Shown here one piece after another: positions 34,827 to 45,905 of a stretch of DNA of 64,000 nt. Numbering within the stretch: position 1 is the stretch's first letter; each line of letters begins with the position of its first letter. Source of the DNA: CBDCWT01 sp965223305 (GTDB lineage Bacteria > Planctomycetota > Planctomycetia > Pirellulales > Pirellulaceae). Position numbers and translations under genes: made by a program. Under the pieces are notes generated by a model. That model searched no databases, was not told where the DNA came from, and was given only the letters and a program-made list of their open reading frames with translations. Location of the stretch: positions 22,637 to 86,636 of the forward strand of contig CBDCWT010000001.1 of assembly GCA_965223305.1 (NCBI GenBank). Direction: 5' to 3'.

Positions 34827-37571
34827 ATGGACAAACTCTCTCGCAGCAGCACAGCCTGGTATCGAAGCAGCGCACAAACGGCGCTAGACGAGCTGGCCAG
34901 CGACGTTGACGGCGGGCTCTCCGCCGACGAGGTGTCACGCCGGCAACGCGAGTATGGTCCCAACGAGCTCGCGGAGCGCGCTGCAAAGAGCCCGTGGTGG
35001 ATTCTGTGGGAGCAGTTGACCGCCACGCTCGTTGTCGTGTTGATCGTCGCTGCGGTGGTTTCCGCCTGGCTGGGAGATTGGAAGGACGCGATCGCCATCC
35101 TGACGATCGTGGTGTTGAACGCGCTGCTTGGTTTTCGCCAGGAGTACCGCGCGGAGCAGGCCATGGCCGCCCTAAAGAAGATGGCGGTGCCCTTCGTCCG
35201 TGTGCGACGCGACGGCCACGTCGCCGAGGTCTCAAGCCATGCGCTTGTTCCGGGCGACATCGTCTTGTTGGAGGCGGGCAGTACAGTTCCGGCGGACGGG
35301 AGACTTGTCGCGTCCGCCAACCTGAGGGCACAGGAGGCGGCGCTCACCGGTGAGTCGGAGCCCGTAGAGAAAGGACGCAATGTTGGTGTTTGATGAGGAC
35401 CAACCGCTGGCCGAGCGGCGGAACATGGTCTACATGGGCACCAGCGTCACTTACGGTCGCGGGACGGCGCTGATTACCGCCACGGGGATGCAAACCGAGC
35501 TGGGTAACATCGCGTCGATGATCCAAACGGTCCAGCGCGAACCCACGCCGCTGCAGCGGAGGCTGGACCATCTGGGCAAGACACTGGCTCTCGTCGCGTT
35601 GGGCATTGTGGCCGTGATTTTTTGCACTCGGTCTGATCCGTGGTGAAGAGTTGAAGCTGATGTTCTTGACTGCGGTCAGCCTGGCTGTGGCAGCTGTACC
35701 GGAAGGGCTGCCCGCTGTTGTAACGATCGCTTTGGCGTTGGGCGCGCAGCGGATGCTCAAGCGTAACGCGTTGATCCGTAAGTTGCCCGCTGTCGAGACG
35801 CTGGGCTCGGTCACCACGATCTGCTCGGACAAGACCGGCACGCTGACTAAGAACGAAATGACGGTGGCCGTGATCGATGTCGCTAACCGCCGCATCGACA
35901 TAAGCACGGACAGTGAACAGCCGGCTGTCCGGCAGGAGGCGGACGCAGAGCAGGCTGCTGTGGCTCTGCTGCTGACTGCCGGCGAGTTGTGCAACGATGC
36001 GGTGATCGAGTCCGAAGCGACAACCGGCGATGTGGCCCATACAAAGGCAGTCGGAGATCCGACCGAAACCGCTCTGGTTAGCGCTGCAACTCAGTATGGT
36101 CTGAGCAAGAGCTCGCTAGAGCAGGTGCTACCGCGTGTGGACGAAGTCCCGTTTGACTCCGAGCGAAAACGGATGACCACAGTGCACAGCTGCGATGGCG
36201 GTCGTCTTGACCTCCCCGTGAGCTTATCCGCCGCGCTGGCGCCGATTCTGCCGGACCGGAAAACGTGTCATCTAGCATTCACCAAGGGCGCCGTTGACAG
36301 CCTGTTCGAGGTTACGTCGAACGTCTGGACAGGCGACCACCAGGAGCCGCTGGACCACCGATGGCGGGACCGAATCCAATCTGCCCACGATCACTTGGCC
36401 GAGAATGGAATGCGCGTGTTGGGTGTCGGATTCCGCACCCTGGACGCTGCAAAGAGCGATCGCGTGGAGGACGACCTCACATTCGTCGGTCTGGTGGGAA
36501 TCGTGGACCCGCCGCGTCCCGAGGCACAAAGAGCAGTCGAGACGTGCAAATCCGCGGGCATCCGGCCAGTCATGATCACCGGAGACCATCCGTTGACCGG
36601 CCGCTATATTGCCGGCCAACTTGGTATCGATCACAAGTCTGGCGTGTTGACAGGTCGGGACCTGGACGAGCTGTCTGGCGAAGCCATCGAGGACGTGGTT
36701 GAAGACGCGGCCGTTTACGCGCGGGTCACTCCAGAGCACAAGCTGAAACTGGTCGAGGCACTGCAGCGCCGCGGCCACGTCGTCGCCATGACGGGGGACG
36801 GTGTCAACGACGCCCCGGCGCTGAAGAAGGCGGATATCGGTGTGGCAATGGGCATCACCGGGACCGACGTGTCCAAGGAAGCAGCAGACATGATTCTGCT
36901 GGACGACAATTTCGCCACGATTGTCACCGCGGTCGAGCAGGGCCGGATCATCTTTGACAACATCCGCAAATTCATTCGTTATCTGCTCAGCGCGAACGTT
37001 GGTGAAATCTGGGTGATGCTGGTGGGGCCTTTTCTGGGCATGCCCATGCCGTTGTGGCCGCTGCAGATTCTCTGGATGAACCTGGTGACTGACGGTCTAC
37101 CTGCCCTCGCTCTGGGTGTCGAGCCGGCCGAAAAGCACGTGATGAAACGTCGGCCGTACTCTCCCGGCGAGAGCATCTTCGCACGTGGGATCGGTGTCGA
37201 CATCATCTGGATCGGATTGCTAATGGGCTTCGTCTCGCTGGGGGTTGGCTTTTTCTACTGGTACTACGACTTGCCCACGTGGCAAACGATGTTGTTCACA
37301 ACGCTCACGCTTTCGCAGATCTTCCTGGCAATGGCGGTGCGCAGTTCACGAGATTCGCTGTTCCGCATTGGAATTCTCTCCAACAAGCCGATGTTGGCAG
37401 CGATCATAGTCACGTTCGCGTTGCAAGTGGCGGTTGTGTACGCCCCGCCGCTGCAGGGTCTGTTCAAGACCGTCCCACTCAGCGCGCGAGACTTCGCGGT
37501 TGCGTTGGTCCTCAGTACCATCGTCTTCTGGTCTGTTGAGCTGCGAAAGCTGTTGGCACGAAAACAACTAG
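34827..37571 (+). CDS. P2-type cation-transporting ATPase (CtpF/SERCA-like), frameshifted as sequenced
   Basis: About 914 residues after correction. Cation_ATPase_N region about 12-80, VPGDIVLLEAGSTVPADGR and LTGESEPVEK (actuator), then PEGLPAVVTIALALGAQ (M4 with ion-site Glu), SDKTGTLTKNEMTV (phosphorylated Asp), MTGDGVNDAPALKKADIGVA. Breaks: extra G at 35373-35374 (restores EKDAMLVFDED), extra T in TTTTTT 35618-35623 (restores VIFALGLIRGEELKLM), and probably an extra A in AAAA 37561-37564, without which a TAG at 37569-37571 ends the gene just before the USP ribosome site. The CtpF-like ATPase of Mycobacterium is in the DosR regulon. Confidence 0.85.
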
Positions 37572-37586
37572 CCCAGGAGCTTTGTC

Positions 37587-38502
37587 ATGACTCCCTTTGC
37601 CCCAAAGAGCATCTTGGCTCGCGTCGACGCCGAGCAGCCGTCCGACGCGGTGATGACGGTCGCTGTCGAGCTGGCGAAGTCAAATCAGGCGACACTCACG
37701 GTCCTCGATGTTATTCCGGACAGCACCTGGCTTGCTCGCCTGGTGACCGGCGGAGTGGAACGAGCCATCGAACAACTGACCCAGGGCAAGTCGGGCCGTT
37801 TGAAGGCCCTGGCAGACCAGTTGTCGGAGCGTGGAGTGGCCGTCTCCAGCCGCGTGCTGGAGGCACCGACCTCGGTAGCAATGGTCCGCGAGGTGCTCCG
37901 GGAGGGTCACGACTTGGTGGTGAGCGAGGCCAAGGGCCGGCGCAGCCGGCGCCCAGGCTTTTTCGGCACCACCGCTACCCGCTTGCTCCGCAAATGCCCC
38001 TGCCCGGTGCTGGTACTCAAGCCGGATCTACCCTGGCCGCCGCAAAACGTGGTGGCGGCCGTCGATGTAACAACCGATGATGCGACGCACGCGGAACTGA
38101 ACTCGCAGATCGTCGCCGCAGCCGAGCCACTGTGTGATCGTGGACAGCGGCTGCACGTCGTCAGCGCGTGGAATCTCTACGGGGAAGGCGCCCTCAAGGG
38201 CCACATGCAACCGGAAGAATTTGAGCTATTGTTGAAGGAGGCGAAGGCGGCTAGCGTCCGCAGGCTCGGATTGTCTGGTGAACAAGTGCGGCGAGGAACT
38301 CAGCGAGGCAAAGGTCCATCTGATGCACGGAGAGGCCGCTGAGGTAATTCCTCAGTTTGTGAGCGGGCATGGAACCGACCTGCTGGTCATGGGAACGATC
38401 GGGCGAACCGGGCTGTCTGGCATTCTGATGGGCAACACGGCCGAGAGAATTCTGAATCGTGTCGAGTGCTCTGTACTGGCCGTGAAGCCCGCAGCTTCGT
38501 GA
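37587..38502 (+). CDS. Tandem (two-domain) universal stress protein, frameshifted as sequenced
   Basis: About 304 residues after correction. Domain 1 about 1-148 (SILARVDAEQPSDAVM, ending CPCPVLVLKP) has a degenerate nucleotide motif. Domain 2 about 150-304 ends with GTIGRTGLSGILMGNTAE, a complete ATP-binding loop, and VECSVLAVKP. An extra base near 38271-38277 separates them; without it the protein reads LGLLVNKCGEELSEAKVHL. CCCAGGAG lies upstream of ATG 37587, overlapping the end of the ATPase. Confidence 0.85.
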
Positions 38503-39042
38503 CGCCGATTCGGCACAAGACGAGTAGATATCAGCTGTGCCGAATGGGCGTGCAGATCCTCACACAAATGTTGTGGCGAGTGCAAAGCGAACTTGAGTCT
38601 GATTCGACTGCTTGCCGATGAAAGCATGGACCTAAAGGCGCTGACACGAGGAAAAGGACAGCTTGAGACGATGACCGAAAAATCACTCCTACAGAGCTCA
38701 ACCAAACAACCGGGTTTCAACAGCGCCAGCAGCTGCTGAAAGAGCTCTGGAAGACCGGCAAACAGCCCGAATCGGCGCCAAAAGTCGACGCCGCCCGCCG
38801 CGCCGGCCGGCCGGCCGTGCGACCGGCTCGCTGAGCGGCCGGGGCGTTGCGACACCGCTCAGCTCCACTCGTCACTCTCCCCTGGGGGAGAGTCGGCCCG
38901 AAGGGCCGGAGAGGGGGGGCGCACCTCGGGGCAATCACTCCCGGGCAGCCCTCCCCGGACGCAGCGCGTCGGTTTCGCTGGGGAACCGTGGGCTAACGCC
39001 CAGCGGCTGATGTGGAGCGTAGCCGAACTCGCCAGAGAGCGG
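38503..39042. repeat. Gene-poor region with hairpin repeats
   Basis: From 38503 to about 38868 I see no gene or repeat that I can name. At 38869-38970 is the CTCTCCCC...GGCCCGAAGGGCC hairpin family, then AACCGTGGGCTAACGCCC (38983-39011) and GTAGCCGAACTCGCCAGAG (39019-39039). Confidence 0.6.
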
Positions 39043-39194
39043 TAGGCCGGAACAAGTGGCGCCAGCAGCCATCCCTGTGCCTACGATTTCCCCACGCCGC
39101 GCTGTTCCGGCAACACCGGTTTGTTGCGTCGCCGGAACAGCGCGGCGCTCACGGAGTGTGAAGTCAGAGCTCTCCCGCCGCTTGTTCCGGCCTA
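39043..39194. repeat. Nested palindromic element (152 bp)
   Basis: Outer arms TAGGCCGGAACAAGTGGCG (39043-39061) and its inverse with one mismatch (39176-39194). Inner arms GCCGCGCTGTTCCGGC (39096-39111) and perfect inverse (39131-39146). Both arm pairs share the GGAACA core. No coding potential. Confidence 0.75.
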
Positions 39195-39229
39195 CTTTCT
39201 CGCGAACAGCCAATCGCAACTCCAGGGAG

Positions 39230-39560
39230 GACGGCCATCAGCCGGAATGCGTTAGCATCCGGTTTTGGGATGAACCGTGGGCTAACGCCCAGCGGCTGAT
39301 TTGGAGCGTAGCCGAACTCACCAGAGTTTGGCGGACCTCGTCTTTCGTTACTCTCCCCTGGGGGGAGAGTCGGCCCGAAGGGCCGGAGAGGGGGGCACAC
39401 CTCGGGGCGATCACTCCCGCGCAGCCCTCCCCGGACGCCAGCGCGTCGGTTTCGCTGGGGAACCGTGGGCTAACGCCCAGCGGCTGATGTGGAGCGTAGC
39501 CGAACTCGCCAGAGTTTGGCGGACTGCATGAAGCGCTGCACCCTCCCGCGAACGCGGGAG
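39230..39560. repeat. Intergenic repeat cluster before the ABC exporter
   Basis: CCGGATGCTAACGC-type units (39238-39268), AACCGTGGGCTAACGCCC (39264-39301 and 39460-39491), GTAGCCGAACTCGCC (39306-39332 and 39494-39525), the CTCTCCCC hairpin (39350-39440) and CCCTCCCGCGAACGCGGGAGGG (39541-39562). Confidence 0.75.
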
Positions 39561-39635
39561 GGTGGATGACGGCCAGTGTCGCTAGGGGAACTTGTCTTTG
39601 CTGTTCTTCGACAGAGCCTAGACTAAACTAGCAGA

Positions 39636-41427
39636 GTGGGCCATTCTCTTGCGAAGCTCCGCCAGTTGCTTAGCAGACGCGACGCGCAGCGCCTGGTAGG
39701 TTTGCTGTGGCGCGATTCTGCTGATGGCGATGCTCCAGGTCGTCGGTATCGCGTCGATTCTGCCGTTCATGACGCTGCTGGCTCGACCCAGCGCGATCGA
39801 CTCGAATGACTGGCTGCGTTGGCTCTATCAGACAGGTGGCTTCTCGTCACCGACCGCGATGCTAGTCGCGGCCGGAGTGGTCGTGCTATTGCTGTTCACG
39901 CTGGCTAATGTGCTCTCAGCAATCACGATCTGGTGGCAACAGCGATGTGCTTGGATGCTGGCACACAGCGTGTCAGTCCGCCTGGTGAAGACCTACACTC
40001 AGCTCCCGTACGAGTTCTTCCTCACCCATAACTCGGCCGATCTCATTAGAAAGGTCTGCGCCGACGTCGCCAGCCTTGTTTCAGGTGTGCTGTTGGCTGG
40101 CAGCGAGCTGATTGCCCAATCGGTCATGTCACTCGTGCTCGTCCTGTTGCTGGTCGCTGTCGATCCGTGGCTGGCAGTTGTCAGTTTCTCCGTGCTGGCA
40201 GCTGCCTACGCGCTCATCTACCTCCTCAGCCATACCTACGCCCGCCAGCTGGGTGAACATCGCTTGGAAGCCAATCATCGTCTCTACAAGACCTTCGTGG
40301 ATGTCATTTCCGGCATTAAAGCGGTGAAGTATAACGGCGCGGCAGACTTCTTTTTGGAAAGGTTCTCGTCGGCATCGCATAAGTACTCGGTGACCGAAAC
40401 GCGCTTCAACACCGTGGCGATGATTCCGCGATACATCGTCGAGACCCTGGCATTGGGCGGAATATTACTTACGGTGTTGTACCTTCTGCTGACCAAAGGC
40501 AACCTAACCGAGGTATTCCCCGTACTCAGCATGTTCGCCATCGCGGCCTACCGGCTGCTTCCCTCGCTCTACAAGGCCTTCACCTCCGCCGCAACGCTCC
40601 GCCACAACCTCCCTATGATCGACGCCATCCATCTGGACATTGGCAGTCGTTCGCTGGACAGCGAACCAACGGCGGACGGTGGCAAGATCGAGCTGCGGCA
40701 GGAAATCGCCCTGCAAAACGTCTCCTTCCAGTACGCCACTGCCGCAGAGCCTTCGATTTCCAATGTCACGCTGACAATCCCCGCAGGTGCTATGGTGGGG
40801 GTCGTGGGTTCGACCGGATCCGGCAAGACCACGCTGATCGACGTGCTCGTCGGGCTCTTGCCGCCACATGAGGGGCGGCTGCTGGTCGACGGCATTCCGA
40901 TCGTGCCGAGCAGCGTCGACCGCTGGCAGCGCTGTATCGGTTACGTTTCTCAGGAAGTGTTCCTGTTCGACGATACGATTCTCCGCAACATCGCCTTCGG
41001 TGTCCCCGACGACTCGATCGATTGGCAGCGGGTCCGCGAAGCGGGGCGGATCGCCAAGATTGACGATTTCATCAGCAACGAACTAGTAGACGGCTATACC
41101 ACAACGATCGGCGACCGTGGTTTACGATTGAGTGGAGGCCAGCGTCAGCGCATCGGATTGGCGCGGGCCATCTACCGCGCCCCGAGCTTGCTGCTGTTGG
41201 ACGAAGCGACCAACGCGCTGGACGGCATCACCGAAGAAACGGTAATCCAAGCTGTCAACAGCATCCAGCGGTTGACCGTAATCATTGTGACGCATCGGCT
41301 GTCAACGGTGAAATCGTGCGATCGGATCTACTTCGTCGATCAAGGCCGCATCGCCGCTGAGGGTACTTACGACGAGCTGGTAGATTCAGAACCGCGGTTC
41401 CGCGATATGGTCCGCGCGACTTCGTAG
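39636..41427 (+). CDS. ABC exporter, fused permease and ATPase, frameshifted near the N-terminus
   Basis: About 596 residues if read from GTG 39636 and corrected; the uninterrupted part starts at ATG 39724. Permease about 25-340 with six helices (LLMAMLQVVGIASILPFMTL). ATPase about 370-590: GSTGSGKTTLIDVLVGLLPP (Walker A), LSGGQRQRIGLARAIY (signature), LLLLDEATNALD (Walker B), VTHRLSTV (switch His). An extra base near 39706-39710 separates LRQLLSRRDAQRLVGLL from the rest. Convergent with the NRPS cluster and overlapping its last gene by 61 bases; probably exports the peptide. Confidence 0.82.
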
Positions 41428-43893
41428 CTCGTTTGCAGCGCCCCCTCCAGTATCTTCGCCAGGTGAGCGGCATACGGCTCGTCGAAGATCACGCGATGCC
41501 CACCCGGCATCTCGTGGCAAGTCGATTCGGCGGCCAGTCGCCGCCAGAACGGGTAGAAATTCTTGGTGTCCTGCGTATGCACCACCGTCAGCCGGCCGGG
41601 ATACGGTTGCGGTACGTAGGCCGAACCTGCTCGCAGACAAGCTTCCTGCACCTCTTGTAGATAGAGCAGGCGGCGGCGGTGCAAGCTGCCCAACCGTCGA
41701 ATCCAGGGACTACGGAAGGCCGCCCAGCGACCCCACGCCCAGCGCGAGAGACGGAGCCGTTGACGGCGAACGACCGCCCACACACTGGCAGCGATGCGAC
41801 GATGGTCCAGCCGTGCCGCGTGGTGAAAGGCCTTACCGAGACGATCGTCTAGCCGGCCTATCTGCTGGGCTGACTGTGGCGGCCACGCATCCAAGATAGC
41901 CAGCAACGCCACCTGTTCGCCACCGGCCGTCAACTGCTGAGCCATCTCGAAGGCCGTGTAGGCTCCAAGACAATGACCGGCTAGGTAATACGGACCCTCC
42001 GGCTGGATGCTGCGCATCTCGCTGATAAAGTGCCGGGCGATCTCTGCCAATTGAACGAGCGGCGGACAGGTACCGTCCAACCCGGGAGGATGGAGCGCGT
42101 AGATCGGTTGGTCTGCATGCAGATGACGGACCACGTTCCCATAAAAAAGGGCGTGGCTTCCACCAGTATGCACAAAGAACAACGGAGGCTTCGTGCCCCG
42201 CGGCTGGACAGGTACCAAAGAGGTCCAGGGGGTTACATCCTGGTGATCTGCGAACGCCTGCGCCAGCGTCTCGATCGTGCGATTCTCCCAGAGGGCCGCC
42301 AGGGGCAGCTGTTTGCCGAATGCCGCCTCGACCGCAGCAAACAGACGAACGGCCGCTAATGACCGGCCACCTATTTCAAAAAAATCATCTCGGACGCCGA
42401 CGGGATGAACGCCAAGAATATCTTCCCAGATGGTCACCAGCTTGGATTCATAGCGATTCCTAGCCGGCAGATAGGTCTGCTGCGCGCCGTTACTGCTTGC
42501 GGCGCGGCCGAGCGATAGAGATGGCGACTGTTTGCCTTGGTGCCACTCGGACAACGGCGCCGCCGCATGCTTTTTCCAAGCCGCAAGCAGCCCATCTGAT
42601 CTCAGCACAACTGCCTGCAACAGACTCTCGAACGCAGCAGCGAGCTGGCGGATTGCCGTTTCCGAGAATCGCGCAGCATCATAGATCACGCTTAGCGACC
42701 AGCGCTCCGCTGGTGTGACCACAATAGTAAGCGGGGAGCTGGCCGTGATGCCAGTTTGGTAGTTACGCAGTTCGAGGCGGCCATTCCCTTGCCTTTGGAG
42801 ACCGTCTAGCGGCAGGTTCTGCAAGACAAGTAGGCTCTCGAACAACGGCTGTGTACCGGGGACTTCGCTCCACGCTTCGATCTCCGCCAAGGGGGCCTGT
42901 TCGTGGGCCTGCATTCGAAACTGCTCGTCACGGACGCGATGTAGAAAGTCGACGATTGGGAGATCGAGTGGGATACTTGTGCGAAACGGGACGACGCTGG
43001 CGAACATCCCCACCATCGACTCGCTGCCGCCCACGGCGAACGATCGACCCGAGGTAGCAACTCCGAACAAAATGTCCGACCTGCCGCTCAGCTCCGACAG
43101 CAGCATCGCCCAGGTGGCCTGGACAACCGCGTTGGTGGTGATTTGACGATCGCGGGCGAGCTCGGAGATCCCCCTCCGTGAGAGCAGGCGGAAGCTCGAT
43201 TCTGCAAGTGGTCAGTGCTGTCGGCGTCGCCGGCAGCTGATGCCCCTGCGGTGAGCCAAGCGGTGTGGGCTCCTGAAAACCTCGGAGCTGCGCACGCCAG
43301 TATTGCTCCGTCTGTGCGGAATCCAACGTCTTTAACCACTGGTAGTAGGACCTCAGCGGAGCGGTTTTGGGCAGGACCGGTTCCCGCCGCTGGCGAACGC
43401 TGTGATACAGCTCCAACAGGTCACGCAAAGCGATCGCAGAAGACCAGCCATCCAACAGCAGATGGTGACAAGTCCAAACAACGTGATGGTCATCGTCGTC
43501 GAAGTGGATCAACTCGAGCCGGGATGCAGGCAGCTGGGCGAGATCGAGTCCCCGCTCTCGGTCTTGCCGGCAGTGCTTCTCCAAGCGAACATCGCGCTCC
43601 GATCCGTTGGCAGATGCCCAGTCTCGAACAGTGCAAGGTAACTCGGCTTTCTTCCACTGTACCAGCAACGGCTGTTGCTGATCAGCAACCTGCAGCGTCA
43701 TCCGGAGAGCCGCGTGCCGGGCGACTAGCTGCAACCAGGCTTGCCTCCAGGCATCCAGATCGAGCGGTCCGCGGAGATCGAAGCGCACCTGCAGCAGCCC
43801 GGTGTCATCCACACCCCGAGCGACTCGGTGTACCAACAGCGCCTGCTGCGCCGGACTCAAGCGGTAGATCGCTTCGATGTTCCTCTTGTTCAT
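41367..43893 (-). CDS. NRPS termination protein: C-PCP-TE (no adenylation domain), frameshifted as sequenced
   Basis: About 841 residues after correction. C domain about 5-440 (LSPAQQALLVHRVARG; active site HHLLLDGWS). An extra base in CCCCC 43170-43174 (plus strand) breaks it; without it: LTEGISELARDRQITTNAVV. PCP about 475-550 with carrier Ser511 in DDFFEIGGRSLAAV. Thioesterase about 565-830; the nucleophile elbow is AGHCLGAY, Cys641 instead of Ser, with Asp in LLAILDAW and GGHRVIF (His) completing the triad. No A domain lies between C and PCP. Overlaps the upstream gene by four bases. Confidence 0.85.
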
Positions 43894-45905
43894 TCGTCTG
43901 CTATGTCATCCAGAAAACGGTCAAGCTCTTCTTGGCTGAGGTCTGCCTCCGGGAAGTCGGAAGGCGTGAAGTGACCAGTCTCCGATCTCAAACAGTGATC
44001 GATGATAGTAGCCAGCTGTTCGACGAACGTCTCGGCCACTCGCCGAATCGTGTCTCGGCGGTGGACGCGGTCGCTGTAGAGCCAGTCGACGCTCAGCCTG
44101 CCGTTCGTGAACGCCGCGTTGATTTCAAGCGCGTGGCTGCGCTCGTTGCGCTCGTCCCGCTCGACACCAACAGATGCCTTCACCTCTGAAAAGAGTGTTG
44201 GTCCTGCGCCGAGTTCCGTCGAACCGAGGTAATTGAATAACACCTTCGGGTGCGGACGGGCGGCCAACCGGTTTCGAATCGAATCCTGCTCGGCCAGATA
44301 GCGTAGAACTCCGTATCCGATGCCATGCTGAGGTATCGCACGGAGCTGCTCTTTGATGCCCTTAATCGAGTTACCGTAGTCGCCGGGATTGGTCAGCTCC
44401 AAGGTGACGGGATAACAGGCGGTGAACCAGCCCACTGTGCGGGAGACGTCGCCCCCTTCCGGCAGCGGCTGGCGGCCGTGCCCTTCGAGACTCAGCCGCA
44501 ACATGCGGCTGCCAGACCAAGCAGCGAAGCTCTCAGCCAGCGCGGTGAGGATCAGATCTTGGGGGCGAGTTCGATACGCGTCGTTGGCCGCGGACAGCAG
44601 GGCCGCACTACGGTCCGGGTCAAGCGAAACGGAGACGCTGTCTGCGGAACCCTCCGAACCGTTGTTGGAGGCCGAAAAGTCGACCGGCAGCGCGAGCTCT
44701 GGGTCCGCTGCTTCAATCCAATAATCAAGTTCGCTGGCCATCCGGCCGGTGCGGGCAAGTTCGGCGAGACCCACCGCCCACTGTTGATATGAGGCCGTCT
44801 TGGCAGGGAGCTTTACGGCGTTCCCTGCTTGCAGCTGCTGGCAACAGTTCTCCAGATCTCCGATCAGGAACTCCCAGGAAACAACATCCACAACTAGATG
44901 ATGCAACGAGATCCACAACAGCTGCGAGCTACTTGCCGGTGTTTGAAACAAGATTGCTCGAAATAGTGGCGCGGAACTCAACGAAAACCCGCTGTTGGCG
45001 GCCGCCAAATGGGACTGAACCGCCTGCATCTGCCGAGGCTCGTCGGCCTCTGTAACCTCGACCACTTCCAAAGGGATTGCTACCTTATCGGCGTCGTCGA
45101 TCTGCTGTCGCCAGCCATCCGATGTTCGCTCGAACCGGGTACGAAGCATCTCGTGATGATCGAGACAATGGCGCAAGACGCCCCGTAGCAGCTCGGGGCT
45201 GAGGTGCTGCGTCAACCTCAGCAGCCGAGATTGATTCCAATGTTCGGGCACCTTCAGCTGTAGTTCGAAGAACCAATGTTGAATCGGCGTGAGGGGTGCT
45301 TCGCGCTGCACGATCGACTCAACCTGCTCCGTGACGCGAGCGGCGGTCGCCGCGAGTCCAGCGATCGTGGGGTTCTCGGCAATCTGCCCAACATCGAGTT
45401 GGATGCCAGCCTCTCGTGCCCGCGAGACGAGTTGGATCGTGACAATCGAATCGCCACCCAGTTCAAAGAAGTTGTCGTGGATACCGACATCCGCGCGAAG
45501 CAGGTCCGACCAGATTTTGACGAGCGTCTTTTCGACGGCGTTTCTCGGTAGAGCCATGGGCGGCGCAGAAGCGTGGCGACCGACCTCGGCGTCGGGTAGA
45601 GACCGCCTGTCCACCTTGCCGTTCGGCAATCTCGGCAGTTCGGCAAGGGACACAATCGAGTCCGGCAGCATATAGTCGGGCAGTCTATCCGCTAGGAATT
45701 CACGCAGCTCGGCCGGGCGTGCGTCGCCCACTACGTAGGCAACCAGCCGCTGACGAGTTGCGTCGGTCCCGGCAGCAAGAGTGTGCCGGTGACGATCTGT
45801 TTCGATCTCGTCGAGTTTCGAGGCGAGCAACGAACGTTGTTCGCTACTGAGGCCGGCAATTCGATTCCGGAATGGGCTCATTTTCGACAAAGCTCTTTTC
45901 ACCAT
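43890..45905 (-). CDS. NRPS protein: C-terminal A subdomain-PCP-E
   Basis: 671 residues. It begins with a helical lead (RIAGLSSEQRSLLASKLDEI), then only the last part of an adenylation domain: RLVAYVV, AELREFLADRLPDYMLP (a9) and LPNGKVDRRSLP (a10, catalytic Lys97). PCP with carrier Ser153 in DNFFELGGDSIVTIQ. Epimerisation domain about 190-650: HHLVVDVVSW, LEGHGRQ, DVSRTVGWFTACYPV. The rest of the A domain is on the protein at 46736-49582. ATG overlaps the end of the methyltransferase-like gene by seven bases (ATGGTGA). Confidence 0.88.
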   Translation of the reverse strand: MVKRALSKMSPFRNRIAGLSSEQRSLLASKLDEIETDRHRHTLAAGTDATRQRLVAYVVGDARPAELREFLADRLPDYMLPDSIVSLAELPRLPNGKVDRRSLPDAEVGRHASAPPMALPRNAVEKTLVKIWSDLLRADVGIHDNFFELGGDSIVTIQLVSRAREAGIQLDVGQIAENPTIAGLAATAARVTEQVESIVQREAPLTPIQHWFFELQLKVPEHWNQSRLLRLTQHLSPELLRGVLRHCLDHHEMLRTRFERTSDGWRQQIDDADKVAIPLEVVEVTEADEPRQMQAVQSHLAAANSGFSLSSAPLFRAILFQTPASSSQLLWISLHHLVVDVVSWEFLIGDLENCCQQLQAGNAVKLPAKTASYQQWAVGLAELARTGRMASELDYWIEAADPELALPVDFSASNNGSEGSADSVSVSLDPDRSAALLSAANDAYRTRPQDLILTALAESFAAWSGSRMLRLSLEGHGRQPLPEGGDVSRTVGWFTACYPVTLELTNPGDYGNSIKGIKEQLRAIPQHGIGYGVLRYLAEQDSIRNRLAARPHPKVLFNYLGSTELGAGPTLFSEVKASVGVERDERNERSHALEINAAFTNGRLSVDWLYSDRVHRRDTIRRVAETFVEQLATIIDHCLRSETGHFTPSDFPEADLSQEELDRFLDDIADE

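Noticed and set aside
35373..35623. Programmed ribosomal frameshifting in the cation ATPase
   Set aside because: The breaks are in different, short runs, no stimulatory structure is evident, and similar breaks hit many unrelated genes; sequence error is simpler.
38352..38855. Minus-strand open frame after the tandem USP
   Set aside because: Its 3' half lies opposite the conserved second USP domain and the rest has no features.
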